In this document: positions 44,956 to 53,847 of the stretch, piece after piece | Numbering within the stretch: position 1 is the first letter of the stretch | Layout: every line of letters starts with the position of its first letter | NCBI GenBank assembly: GCA_041686935.1 | Contig: JAWLCW010000016.1 | Coordinates: 1-64,000 of the forward strand | Direction of reading: 5' to 3' | Length of the DNA: 64,000 nucleotides | Source: Mariniphaga sp041686935 | GTDB lineage: Bacteria; Bacteroidota; Bacteroidia; Bacteroidales; Prolixibacteraceae | Position numbers and translations under genes: made by a program | Notes under the pieces: generated by a model | What the model was told of the DNA's origin: nothing | Databases searched by the model: none | The model's input: the letters and a program-made list of their open reading frames with translations, nothing else

Positions 44956-46819
44956 TCCGGGCAGATAATTCTTTTACATAAATGAGTTTTTTGCCACGGT
45001 TCCATATATACACTTTCACAACTACAGATTCGGGTAAATCAGCATCAATCCTTTTACCAAAGACAGCAGATTTCCATTCAGTTTCATTTTGTTCCCACAT
45101 TAGCGGAAAAGTGGTATAATTTAAAACTTCGCTTCCGTTTTCGACTGAAAGCACCATCAACACATCGGTTGGTTCAAAAATATGTTCACCCTTATATTGA
45201 ATGTTAAGTTCGAACTCAAACAAATCTTTTTGTAATAATTCGTGCATATAAACAAGAATTGACGGACTGTATTCCTCGCCACGCCGGATTATAAATAACG
45301 CCTCATCAGTTTCGGTTTCTTTTTCTGAATCAGGTTTCCTCATCTCAAGTCGTCTGAAAAATTCATTTGAAACGGGTCGCTGAGCGGGTTGTTTTTCTTT
45401 CCGGTAAATATGAATGGCATAATCATAACCGCCCAAAACGGTAATTTTTTCTTCGGGTAAAAAGGTTTTAATTTTTTGAAGCCACGGATCTTTTTCCATC
45501 GTTTCATAAGAAGTACCGCCTTCGTTTGGCCCGAAATGGGCATCCCAGATTAAAATGTCTCCAAATTCCAGAGAATTCGATGGTTGAATTTTATCGCCAA
45601 AAAACCAGCCGTTACTGCTTGAATCGTAGGGGTCAAGACCGAGAAGAAAAGCAAAATCAGGATTAAAATAAAAAATTCGTCCTTCATATTTTTCCCTTTG
45701 CAAAAACTCAGCACTTTCTTCAATTAATAGATTCACTTTACTTGCTTTCAAAGGAAACCTGTTTTGCCCGAAAAAAAGATAAACCTGCGCAACCGAAATA
45801 AACAACAGTAAAACGACAACAACTTGTTCTTTTTTTACTTTTTCGAATAAAAACTGAATTCCTTTTATTCCGGTTATTGCTGCCAGTGGAATAACACCGC
45901 CCATAACCCGAACCAAACCCAATGAACCTCCCATTCCCTGCCACCACACAAAACTGTGGGCAGCAAAATAGCCAATCCAGCTTCCGGCTATCAAAATAAA
46001 CAAAATCAGGTTGTCGTTTTTCAGAGAAAATTTCCGGAAAATTTCAATCGTCCAGAAAATTAAACCTGCAACCATTAAAAAAATTAGCGGAATTCCAAAA
46101 ATATTAAAACTCTTTTTTACAAAATGAAAAAGTTCACCGCTTCCGTAAACACTGCTCCCGGTGGGATATGGAAACCGGTTAATCAGCCAGAAAAAATCGT
46201 TAAAAGCAAAATATCCAACTATGGAATAAAACAACGTTCCGAAGGTTATTACCGGTATTGCCAGCCAGCTTCGTTTCAGCGAAAAAGCAACGGCAAATAC
46301 CGGCAGTAAAATAATTCCTTCGGACCGGACAAATGGAATGAAGGATAAAACCAGCGCAGAAAAAACAAACTTGTTTTTTCTGAACAAGTAAACCGAAACC
46401 ACCAGTACAAAACTGAACAGTATTTCGGTGAGGGTTGACAGCATGAGCATAAAATATACGGGGGCAAAAGCGGTTAAAACAACAATGGTCAGAGCGCCTT
46501 TGGAAAAAATTGATTTGGAAATTTTAAAGGTGAAAATGAGTGTTAAAACTGCGATTAATAGATTAAAAAGCTGGGCGCCTTTAAATCCTAAAAAAGTAAA
46601 TGGCGCCAGCAAAGTGGTAAAAACCGGTTTTCCCCAAAGGTCGAGAAACAAATGCGGATATTTAAAGGCATACCGGGCTATATGAAAATGGGTGATGTTG
46701 TCGGTGCCTTCATAAACCACTTCATTTTTCCATAAAAACCAAATTTGAAGAATAATCAGCATAACCAGAAAGACTGGAAGTTCTGTGTTCTTGTCAAATA
46801 ATGATTTTTTCTCAGGCAT
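44942..46819 (-). CDS. GT-C-type membrane glycosyltransferase (paralogue A)
   Basis: 625 aa from the ATG at 46819 (MPEKKSLFDKN); the upstream in-frame start is TTG. About ten hydrophobic segments occupy residues 15 to 380, with NITHFHIARYAFKYPHLFLD after the first helix, the place where lipid-linked-sugar transferases keep their catalytic acidic residue (here DN...H). A long extracytoplasmic region follows, ending in a beta-rich tail with VVKVYIWNRGKK. It is a clear paralogue of the protein at 48447 (shared IWFLW/LFLFSE start, NAKFSFEYP-type loop, DPY...W and the IWN tail). The role is inferred as transfer of a sugar to a surface polymer or protein. Confidence 0.72.
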   Translation of the reverse strand: MPEKKSLFDKNTELPVFLVMLIILQIWFLWKNEVVYEGTDNITHFHIARYAFKYPHLFLDLWGKPVFTTLLAPFTFLGFKGAQLFNLLIAVLTLIFTFKISKSIFSKGALTIVVLTAFAPVYFMLMLSTLTEILFSFVLVVSVYLFRKNKFVFSALVLSFIPFVRSEGIILLPVFAVAFSLKRSWLAIPVITFGTLFYSIVGYFAFNDFFWLINRFPYPTGSSVYGSGELFHFVKKSFNIFGIPLIFLMVAGLIFWTIEIFRKFSLKNDNLILFILIAGSWIGYFAAHSFVWWQGMGGSLGLVRVMGGVIPLAAITGIKGIQFLFEKVKKEQVVVVLLLFISVAQVYLFFGQNRFPLKASKVNLLIEESAEFLQREKYEGRIFYFNPDFAFLLGLDPYDSSSNGWFFGDKIQPSNSLEFGDILIWDAHFGPNEGGTSYETMEKDPWLQKIKTFLPEEKITVLGGYDYAIHIYRKEKQPAQRPVSNEFFRRLEMRKPDSEKETETDEALFIIRRGEEYSPSILVYMHELLQKDLFEFELNIQYKGEHIFEPTDVLMVLSVENGSEVLNYTTFPLMWEQNETEWKSAVFGKRIDADLPESVVVKVYIWNRGKKLIYVKELSARITSY

Positions 46820-46854
46820 TTTAAGCGTTTCGTTTCTCAATTTGGTTTCGTTTA

Positions 46855-48426
46855 ATGAATTCAGTCTTCAAAGATAAAACAGAAACCGTATTATTAAGCA
46901 ACTTTAATCCTTTACATCTGGAATTTCGATTGATTATATTTTTTACTTTTACACAAAATTTCAGAAAAACCGGTAACAGCGTGCGACAATTTAATTTTTA
47001 CGGCTTTATTACTTTATACGGAGTTCTTTTTCTGATTATCCTATATAAAGTTTTTTATGTGCCGGTTACAACCGACGAAGTACCCACAGTTTTCTTTTAT
47101 TCCACGTTCAGTTTTTGGGATATTATGATGTTTCCGGATAACTGGCCAAACAACCATATTCTGAACACAATGCTCGCCAAATGTTGTATTATATTTTTTG
47201 GCAAGGAGCAATGGGTCATCAGGTTGCCAAATTTTTTAATGTTTATCCTTTACGCATTTGGCGTTTATAGAATTCTGAAACTGACAGTAAAACAAAATTC
47301 ATGGTTTTTTCTACCCGGTGCGTTGTTATTTGTAAATCCCTATCTGCTTGATTTTTTTGGATTGTGCCGCGGCTACGGAATTTCCACAACAATGGTTATT
47401 ATCACCGTTTTGCTGCTAATGACGGGATACATCCAAAAAAAGCCGGTTTGGATATGGATTTCACTATTGACTGCCATGCTTGCATCATACGCCAATTTTA
47501 CAGTGCTGGTTTTTTGGGCTGCCACAGTTATTTTAGCCTGGTTTTATTTTGTTTTGGAAAATAAAAACCAATTAAAAAATCTTGTAAAACCCACTTTGGT
47601 AATCTTTTTTGTTTCTATTGCATACCTGGCCCTAATTGCGACTCCAATTCAGAAAATGCAGAATACCGACCAGTTTAAATACTGGACGTCAGGCGGATTT
47701 TATGACGATACCATACTTTCACTAGTATATGAATGGCGTTACAATTCTGAGTTTCTTTGGAAAATACGCAGCAATTTTATTGTAGCATTTATAGTGGCAG
47801 TTCTCTTAATAAATATTCTTTTTTTGCTCTATCGGCTAAAAAAGGGGAAAAATTCAGTTCAAATATTTTATCATCCTGCATTTATTGCTACGCTGATGCT
47901 TTTTCTTCCTGCAATAATAAATATCCTTCAAACTATCATTCTGGGAACACCCAACCTGAAGGGCAGAACTGCTTTGTTCTTTTATCCGTTGTTTGCAACT
48001 ACTGCAGTTGCGGCAATCGGTTTACTGACAAACATTAAAGACCAGTGGTTCAATAGAATTACTGCTATTGTGATTGGAGTAATGTTAATTGCGAATCTGT
48101 CGCACAGGCTATCTTTAAACAGTGTAAAAGAATGGGGTTACGACCAAAACACGTTACAGGTAACAGAATACCTGAAAGAAAAATACAACAGTACACCGGT
48201 ATCGTTAAAAACCAACTGGATATTTCACCCGTCATTTTATTTTTATTTCGATTCGGGGAAAATTCCATGGATAAATCTACAATATTACGATTACAATCTG
48301 GATATAAATACCCGCTCAGAATATTACTACATTTTTGCCGATGATTACGAATTTCTGGAACCACGGTTTGAGGTGGAATATAAATTCAGTGAAGACAGAT
48401 GGTTGTTGAAACAGAGAAAATACTGA
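46855..48426 (+). CDS. GT-C-type membrane glycosyltransferase
   Basis: 523 aa if started at ATG 46855; a GTG at 46981 (VRQFNFYG) would remove 42 unstructured residues and leave room for the promoter between this gene and its divergent neighbour, so it may be the true start. About eleven hydrophobic segments follow. After the first helix comes TTDEVPTVFFY and then NWPNNHIL, matching the acidic-loop layout of GT83/GT39 enzymes. A modest soluble tail ends at LLKQRKY and lacks the beta-sandwich seen in its neighbours. It sits on the opposite strand between the two GT-C paralogues. Confidence 0.7.
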   Translation: MNSVFKDKTETVLLSNFNPLHLEFRLIIFFTFTQNFRKTGNSVRQFNFYGFITLYGVLFLIILYKVFYVPVTTDEVPTVFFYSTFSFWDIMMFPDNWPNNHILNTMLAKCCIIFFGKEQWVIRLPNFLMFILYAFGVYRILKLTVKQNSWFFLPGALLFVNPYLLDFFGLCRGYGISTTMVIITVLLLMTGYIQKKPVWIWISLLTAMLASYANFTVLVFWAATVILAWFYFVLENKNQLKNLVKPTLVIFFVSIAYLALIATPIQKMQNTDQFKYWTSGGFYDDTILSLVYEWRYNSEFLWKIRSNFIVAFIVAVLLINILFLLYRLKKGKNSVQIFYHPAFIATLMLFLPAIINILQTIILGTPNLKGRTALFFYPLFATTAVAAIGLLTNIKDQWFNRITAIVIGVMLIANLSHRLSLNSVKEWGYDQNTLQVTEYLKEKYNSTPVSLKTNWIFHPSFYFYFDSGKIPWINLQYYDYNLDINTRSEYYYIFADDYEFLEPRFEVEYKFSEDRWLLKQRKY

Positions 48427-48446
48427 GAACCATTTTACCTGTATTT

Positions 48447-50294
48447 TTAGTAACTTTTTACTACAACTGCAATTTTTTCCATGAGCACATTTTTTCGATC
48501 CTTGTTCCAGATATAAATCAAAAATTGGGTTGATTCCGGCATATCGGAGGGAATTTCAACATTTAGATGCAACTGCTCCCATTTATCCCCGGCAGAAATC
48601 AAATCAGCTTTTTTATAGTGAAGGTTCCCTCCGGCTGATTCTGCTGAAAACACCAAAAGAACTTCGGCAGCATCAATGGGTTGAAGCGCTTTAAAATGAA
48701 GCGTTGCAGTTATTTCATAAAAATCCTGCCGGATTACAACTTCGGGAGAAAAACGAATGGAAGGACTGTAATCCTGGCTGCTGTCGAGTTCCCAAACTTT
48801 AAACCCATCCACTTCTTTTACTCTTTCATCAAGGTATTTTTCAAAACTCAGCACACTTTTGTAATGATCTGAAACTTCTTCGGAATCTTTTTTATTTTCA
48901 GCTTTTTTGAAAATGTGCACACTGCAGCCGTTTTGGGTTGAATCAGTTTCCAAACCAATCGGTTTGAATGACATAATCTTTTTCAGGTACGGATCGTTTT
49001 CCAGGGGTTGCAGCTCCGGGCCTTCTCTATTCCCGCCACTCCAGGAGTCCCACACCAGTACATCGCCCCAATCCATAGTGTTTGATGGCTGTTGTTTATG
49101 GAAACCCGAACGAACGGAAAGTGATTCTTTAAACGGGTCAAGCTCAAGAAAATGAGCCAGTAACGGATTAAAATAAATCAGTTTGCTTTCCGGTTCATTG
49201 TAAAGGAGATATGCGGCACTTTTTTTCATAAGTTGTTCTTCCTGAGTAGCTTTTATTAACAAATTGTTTTGCGCAAACAACTGAACAACCTGAAACAACG
49301 CAAACACAGATAAAAGAATTATTGCTAAATTTTTGTTTTTGAAGTTTTTTGCAAGTACATCAAACATTTTCACACCCGTAATTGCAAACAATGGAATGAC
49401 TGCCCCCGTGGCAGTTTCAAATCCATGACTGAATGATCTTTCTCTGAAAAAGAAAGTGAAAACCATAAAAATAAGTCCACTTCCTGCAATTAGTATAAAA
49501 TGATGGGTATTCTGATTGCGCATCGAAACCTTTTTGAAAATTTCATATCCCTGAAAAATCAGACCCGCAACCGCCAGAATGGTTAAAGGAATTCCTATTA
49601 GAGACAGTATGTTTTGTGCATGCTGCAGAAAATTCCGGCTTCCTTCAAAGTTTTCGTTTATTATTTGAAAAAACCACAGGAAATTGCCAAAAACAATAAA
49701 TCCTGTAAAGGAATACAAAACAGTTCCTGCTAAAAGAAAAGGGATGAAACGATACGTTCGGTTCAAAATAATAACCACGGCAAAAACAAGTAGTAGCAGA
49801 AATCCTTGCGGCAAAACGAAAGGGATAAACGAAATGACCAGGGCCGAGAAAAGAATCTGTTTTGAAATAAAAAGATAAATGGCTGCCACCAGTAAAAAAC
49901 CAAACAAAACATCAGGAAGGCAACTTGCAGAATACCGAAAAAACACCGGCGAGAAAGCAATGAGAACAAGCATAAATAACTCACTTCCGGGAAACAGTTT
50001 GTTTACAATCCGGGCAGAAAACAGCAACGTAAAAGTTGCAAGCATAATGTTAAAAGCTTTTGCTGGCAAATAACCAAACTTCGAAAACGGAGCTAAAAGA
50101 AGGGTGTAAAAAGGATTGCTGCCAAACAGAAGCTCCGGATATTCAAACGAAAATTTTGCATTCCGGTACTGAAAAATATTTTCCAAACCGCCATATCCAT
50201 AAGTACTTTCACTGAACAGGAGAAAAAAAACCTGGAGCAAAATGAAACATGTAAAAAAAAGATACAGTCGATTTTTTCCCTCAGGGTTAAACAT
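48447..50294 (-). CDS. GT-C-type membrane glycosyltransferase (paralogue B)
   Basis: 615 aa from the ATG at 50294, which gives a 4-base gap after the upstream GT2 gene; another ATG at 50315 would overlap it by 17 bases. Topology and sequence order parallel the protein at 44942: an early loop with FQYRNAKFSFEYPELLFG, SFIPFVLPQGF, HFLELDPFKES, WGDVLVWDSWSGG and a terminal TQFLIYIWNKDRK. It likely arose by duplication with the 46855 gene lying between. Inferred function: transfer of a lipid-linked sugar outside the cytoplasmic membrane. Confidence 0.72.
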   Translation of the reverse strand: MFNPEGKNRLYLFFTCFILLQVFFLLFSESTYGYGGLENIFQYRNAKFSFEYPELLFGSNPFYTLLLAPFSKFGYLPAKAFNIMLATFTLLFSARIVNKLFPGSELFMLVLIAFSPVFFRYSASCLPDVLFGFLLVAAIYLFISKQILFSALVISFIPFVLPQGFLLLLVFAVVIILNRTYRFIPFLLAGTVLYSFTGFIVFGNFLWFFQIINENFEGSRNFLQHAQNILSLIGIPLTILAVAGLIFQGYEIFKKVSMRNQNTHHFILIAGSGLIFMVFTFFFRERSFSHGFETATGAVIPLFAITGVKMFDVLAKNFKNKNLAIILLSVFALFQVVQLFAQNNLLIKATQEEQLMKKSAAYLLYNEPESKLIYFNPLLAHFLELDPFKESLSVRSGFHKQQPSNTMDWGDVLVWDSWSGGNREGPELQPLENDPYLKKIMSFKPIGLETDSTQNGCSVHIFKKAENKKDSEEVSDHYKSVLSFEKYLDERVKEVDGFKVWELDSSQDYSPSIRFSPEVVIRQDFYEITATLHFKALQPIDAAEVLLVFSAESAGGNLHYKKADLISAGDKWEQLHLNVEIPSDMPESTQFLIYIWNKDRKNVLMEKIAVVVKSY

Positions 50295-50298
50295 GGTT

Positions 50299-51012
50299 TT
50301 ATTTCTGAAAAACATTATACTTCAATACACACCACAATGCCCGGAATCCATCGCGCCAGCCGATTTTCTTTCCTTCTTCATAAGTGCGACCGTAATAGGA
50401 AATACCTACTTCGTAAATCCGGACACCTGGAACCCGCGCCACTTTTGCCGTTACTTCGGGTTCAAAACCAAACCGGTTTTCCTTTAAATCGAGGCTTTTA
50501 ATAATTTCTGAACGAAACAATTTGTAACAAGTTTCCATGTCGGTAAGGTTCAGGTCGGTAAACATATTCGAAAAAAACGTTAGAAACTTGTTCCCGATGG
50601 AGTGCCAGAAAAACAAAATACGGTGCGGGTTGCCGCCCATAAACCGCGAACCGTAAACCACATCGGCATTGCCTTCGGCAATGGGTTTAAGCAGGTGGTT
50701 GTATTCACGCGGGTCGTATTCCAAATCGGCATCCTGAATGATAATACATTCGCCGGTGGCTTCTGCAATTCCCCTGTGCAGTGCAGCGCCTTTCCCCATA
50801 TTTTGCGGCTGAAGGAAAAGCTTCATGTTGGTTTCCTGATGATTTTCAATGTATTTTTCTATCACCTGCACCGAATTGTCGGTTGAGGCGTCGTTTACAA
50901 TAATTATTTCCTTTCCGAAACCATATTGCAGTTCTGCGGCCAAAACACGATTGAGAATGGCATGAATTGTTTTTTCTTCGTTATAAACAGGAATTACAAT
51001 AGATAAAATCAT
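50299..51012 (-). CDS. GT2 glycosyltransferase, dolichol-phosphate mannose synthase-like
   Basis: 237 aa. GT-A motifs: SIVIPVYNEEKTIHAIL, VNDASTDNS, NMGKGAALHRG and IIIQDADLEYDP with the metal-binding DADLE. VYGSRFMGGNPHRI and DMETCYKLFR are typical of polyprenyl-phosphate sugar synthases. It should load a sugar onto undecaprenyl phosphate in the cytoplasm as the donor for the GT-C enzymes next to it. It follows the ArnT-like gene by 70 bases. Confidence 0.9.
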   Translation of the reverse strand: MILSIVIPVYNEEKTIHAILNRVLAAELQYGFGKEIIIVNDASTDNSVQVIEKYIENHQETNMKLFLQPQNMGKGAALHRGIAEATGECIIIQDADLEYDPREYNHLLKPIAEGNADVVYGSRFMGGNPHRILFFWHSIGNKFLTFFSNMFTDLNLTDMETCYKLFRSEIIKSLDLKENRFGFEPEVTAKVARVPGVRIYEVGISYYGRTYEEGKKIGWRDGFRALWCVLKYNVFQK

Positions 51013-51082
51013 CGGCTTTTTTAAATTCTGTTTCGTTTATTTTTATTGAGAATGGCCAAAGATAAACAAGTATATCTGAAAA

Positions 51083-52720
51083 TTAATCGGATTCATCTTT
51101 GGTTTTTATCAAAAAATTGAAATCGAGCGAATATCTGCGGGTTGATGGATCAAGAAATTCAAAGGAAATATTGTTCATTCCATGTTGTCTTATCTCGTAA
51201 ACCGTATCTATTTTAAAACCCATATCCAGTATTTCATCATGCTTCCTTTCATTGGTATAAACCCATGTTCCGGGTTTTTCCATCGTTTCGTACAATTGTT
51301 CCCACGTGGCAATATTCCGCACCGAGTCCTTCGCTTTGAAAAACAGTTCATACTCCTCCAAATCAAAATTATAAAGCTGTTTTTTATTGGATTCACTGGC
51401 TTCAAAAATTTCCAGAACCTGCGAATGTCCCTGATAAGTAAAAAGAAACGGAATAACCAGCGTGTTCAAAAACAGGTTAAACACAGAGGTTACCACAATT
51501 GAAGAAAACAACAACCGGTTCCAGCGATTTCGGTCAATTACTATATACAGAATCGACAAAACCACTATTCCGGCCAAAAACAAAACCGGAACAATAAAAT
51601 CCGAAACCAGAATATAATAGCCCGAAATAAAGAGTAAACCACTAATTAAAAGCAGCATAAAAATCTGGGAATAAATGAGTCTGTTTGTTAAAAATGAAGG
51701 CCAAAGCAAATAATACTTCATTCTTCCAGCGGCTACAACCGAAAGCAACGGAACAAACATCATCAGGTAATTTGGCGCCTTGCCGCGGGCTATGCTGTAA
51801 ACCACAAACAAAATCAACACACTGCCAAAAATGGAAATGCCCATTTTGCTGGGTTTTGGTGCATAAAACCAACTGATAATTTCACCTCCAAGCGCTGAAA
51901 GGAAAATGATGGTCCAGGGCAAAAACGCCCAAAGCAGGTTATACAAATAGAAAAACGGATCGGTGCTGGTACCGGCTACTGTTCCGGTCACCCGTCCCAA
52001 ATTGTTATCGATAAAATAAAAGCGGATTCCTTCGGCGCCAAAACTTTGCCACAAATGGAAAAGCGTTGGTGAAATGATGCTTAAAACCAGCATAATTCCC
52101 AAAATCCATTTAGGATGGAAAAGTTGGCGAAAATCCTTTTTCAGCACCAAATAAATGAGTACAAAAAAGAAGGGTAAAACCGCGCCAACCGGGCCTTTGG
52201 TTAGCATAGCCAAACCAATTCCTGTAAATCCGAAAATAAAACTTACCCAATTCTTGTTTTCCAAATATTCGGCTAACTGCCAAATGGCCAATGTAACCGC
52301 TGCCTGCAAAACGGTATCGGTATGGAAATCGAAAAAATAGAGGAAAAACATTTGTGATGTTCCGGCAAGCAGCGCGGCCAGTTTTCCTGAAAGTTCATTG
52401 TAAAGCAATCGTGCCAGCCGGTATGTGAAATAAATGCTGCTTAAACCGAAAAGAAACGGAATAAGTTTGTATGCCCAGTTTGAGTTTCCAAACAACTGAA
52501 TACCCAATCCTGCCAGCCAGAAAAACAGATGCGGTTTCTGCTCGTAAGGTTCGCCGTTTATTTTCAGGTTCAGCCAGTCGCCCGACTCCACCATTTGCCT
52601 CGAAATGGCCGCATACAAACCCGAGTCGCCGGTTAAGTCGATAAACAAACCGGAAATCCAGGCCAGAATGACCAGCAAAAAAGCTATTGCCCAGAAACTG
52701 TATTTCAAAATTTGGTTCAC
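51083..52720 (-). CDS. ArnT/GT39-like membrane glycosyltransferase
   Basis: 545 aa. The start codon is GTG at 52720; no earlier in-frame ATG exists. About eleven membrane helices. After the first helix comes LTGDSGLYAAISRQMVESGD and YEQKPHLFFWLAG, the pattern of ArnT/PMT enzymes with the catalytic Asp and the (K)PP(L/H)xxWL motif. LTKGPVGAVLPF and ARGKAPNYLMMFVPL are also ArnT-like. Such enzymes transfer a sugar from undecaprenyl phosphate to lipid A or to proteins. It is the first gene of the minus-strand group ending at 48447. Confidence 0.88.
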   Translation of the reverse strand: MNQILKYSFWAIAFLLVILAWISGLFIDLTGDSGLYAAISRQMVESGDWLNLKINGEPYEQKPHLFFWLAGLGIQLFGNSNWAYKLIPFLFGLSSIYFTYRLARLLYNELSGKLAALLAGTSQMFFLYFFDFHTDTVLQAAVTLAIWQLAEYLENKNWVSFIFGFTGIGLAMLTKGPVGAVLPFFFVLIYLVLKKDFRQLFHPKWILGIMLVLSIISPTLFHLWQSFGAEGIRFYFIDNNLGRVTGTVAGTSTDPFFYLYNLLWAFLPWTIIFLSALGGEIISWFYAPKPSKMGISIFGSVLILFVVYSIARGKAPNYLMMFVPLLSVVAAGRMKYYLLWPSFLTNRLIYSQIFMLLLISGLLFISGYYILVSDFIVPVLFLAGIVVLSILYIVIDRNRWNRLLFSSIVVTSVFNLFLNTLVIPFLFTYQGHSQVLEIFEASESNKKQLYNFDLEEYELFFKAKDSVRNIATWEQLYETMEKPGTWVYTNERKHDEILDMGFKIDTVYEIRQHGMNNISFEFLDPSTRRYSLDFNFLIKTKDESD

Positions 52721-53102
52721 CCGTTTTCATCAAAATTCAAGCGAACAAAATAAAAGAAATATACCGAAATCTGTAACAGAAAAAATACCTTTATCCAAAT
52801 TCGGGCTGTTGTTATTTGGATTTTTAGCGAAATGAATTAAGTTTTGGTTATAAAAATGAACTTCATATTTGGATAAGGCCCGACGGCTACCGCATTGCCA
52901 ACCTGATGATTTTGCCAGAATACATCATTTTGGACCACCCGGACTGGAAAAAAAGAAAAATCAAAATTTTTGCCCGGTATCCAAAAGAGTCGAAAGAAAA
53001 AAAACGCAAACAGGGCCAAAACAATAAACTGAAATGAAAAGGCGTTTTTTTCTGACATGATAAAAATATAGTACCTTCGCAAAGGTTGTGATATAACAAA
53101 AC
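52721..53102. other. Intergenic region with a start-less open frame
   Basis: Between the divergently placed ArnT-like gene and the DUF2442 gene. A plus-strand frame runs from the TAG at 52825 to TGA at 53035-53037 (69 codons) and contains IRPDGYRIANLMILPEYIIL followed by a lysine-rich tail, but has no ATG, GTG or TTG near its beginning. It may be the decayed end of a gene. No other structure is recognised. Confidence 0.45.
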
Positions 53103-53348
53103 ATGAAAATTGAATTAAGAGATGTAAAACCTTCCTCAGAATATACTCTCTTATTGGTATTCAATAATGGAGAAACGCGGAAACCAGATATGAAGCCTTT
53201 TTTGGAACTTGAATTACACAGAGAACTGAAGGATGAAAAAATATTTAATACCTTTAATAAAAGTTTTGATACCATTCAAAGGAAAAATGAAGCGGATTTT
53301 GAGCCGGACATACTCTATGAAAAAAGCACTCCGTATATAAATAAATAA
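53103..53348 (+). CDS. DUF2442-family protein
   Basis: 81 aa. The pattern VKPSSEYTLLLVFNNGETRK, DMKPFLELELHRELKD and PDILYEKS matches DUF2442, a small family often encoded next to a DUF4160 partner and suspected of being part of toxin-antitoxin-like pairs. No intact partner is seen; the start-less frame just upstream does not resemble DUF4160. It lies 9 bases before coaD. Confidence 0.78.
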   Translation: MKIELRDVKPSSEYTLLLVFNNGETRKPDMKPFLELELHRELKDEKIFNTFNKSFDTIQRKNEADFEPDILYEKSTPYINK

Positions 53349-53357
53349 CCTGCAATC

Positions 53358-53840
53358 ATGAAGATAGCCATATTTCCAGGGTCGTTCGATCCGTTTACCA
53401 TCGGTCACGAATCAATTGTAAAGCGTGCCCTGCCTATGTTCGATAAAATTATTGTGATGATTGGGTTCAACGCCAACAAAAAATCGTTTTTTTCGCTTGA
53501 AAAACGCCTGAAATGGATCAACCAGGTGTTTCAAAACGATGAAAAAGTTGAAGTCCGGGTTCACCAGGGCCTGACAGTGGATTTTTGCAAAGAAGTAAGT
53601 GCCGGATACATTTTAAGAGGATTGCGTACTTCGGCCGATTTTGAGTATGAGCGGGCCATTGCGCAGGTGAATAAAAAAATGCACCCCGAAATCGAAACGG
53701 TTTTCCTGCTCACTTTGCCGGAACACACCCCGATAAATGCAACCATCATCCGCGACATTGTTTTCCACGGTGGCGATGCCAGTATGTTCCTGCCCAATGG
53801 ACTCGATATGAGTGAGTTTAAATCTGAAAAAAACGAATAA
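53358..53840 (+). CDS. coaD: Phosphopantetheine adenylyltransferase
   Basis: 160 aa, the family length. Transfers AMP from ATP to 4'-phosphopantetheine in coenzyme A synthesis. The nucleotidyl-transfer motif is GSFDPFTIGH, followed by RGLRTSADFEYE and the C-terminal PINATIIRDIV segment. Intact. It precedes the thioredoxin-like gene by 7 bases. Confidence 0.97.
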   Translation: MKIAIFPGSFDPFTIGHESIVKRALPMFDKIIVMIGFNANKKSFFSLEKRLKWINQVFQNDEKVEVRVHQGLTVDFCKEVSAGYILRGLRTSADFEYERAIAQVNKKMHPEIETVFLLTLPEHTPINATIIRDIVFHGGDASMFLPNGLDMSEFKSEKNE

Positions 53841-53847
53841 ATTCTGA

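Noticed and set aside
52837..53275. Phenylalanine-rich minus-strand open frames near the DUF2442 gene
   Set aside because: They are antisense to AT-rich or coding plus-strand sequence, have no domain, and overlap the clearly supported DUF2442 gene.
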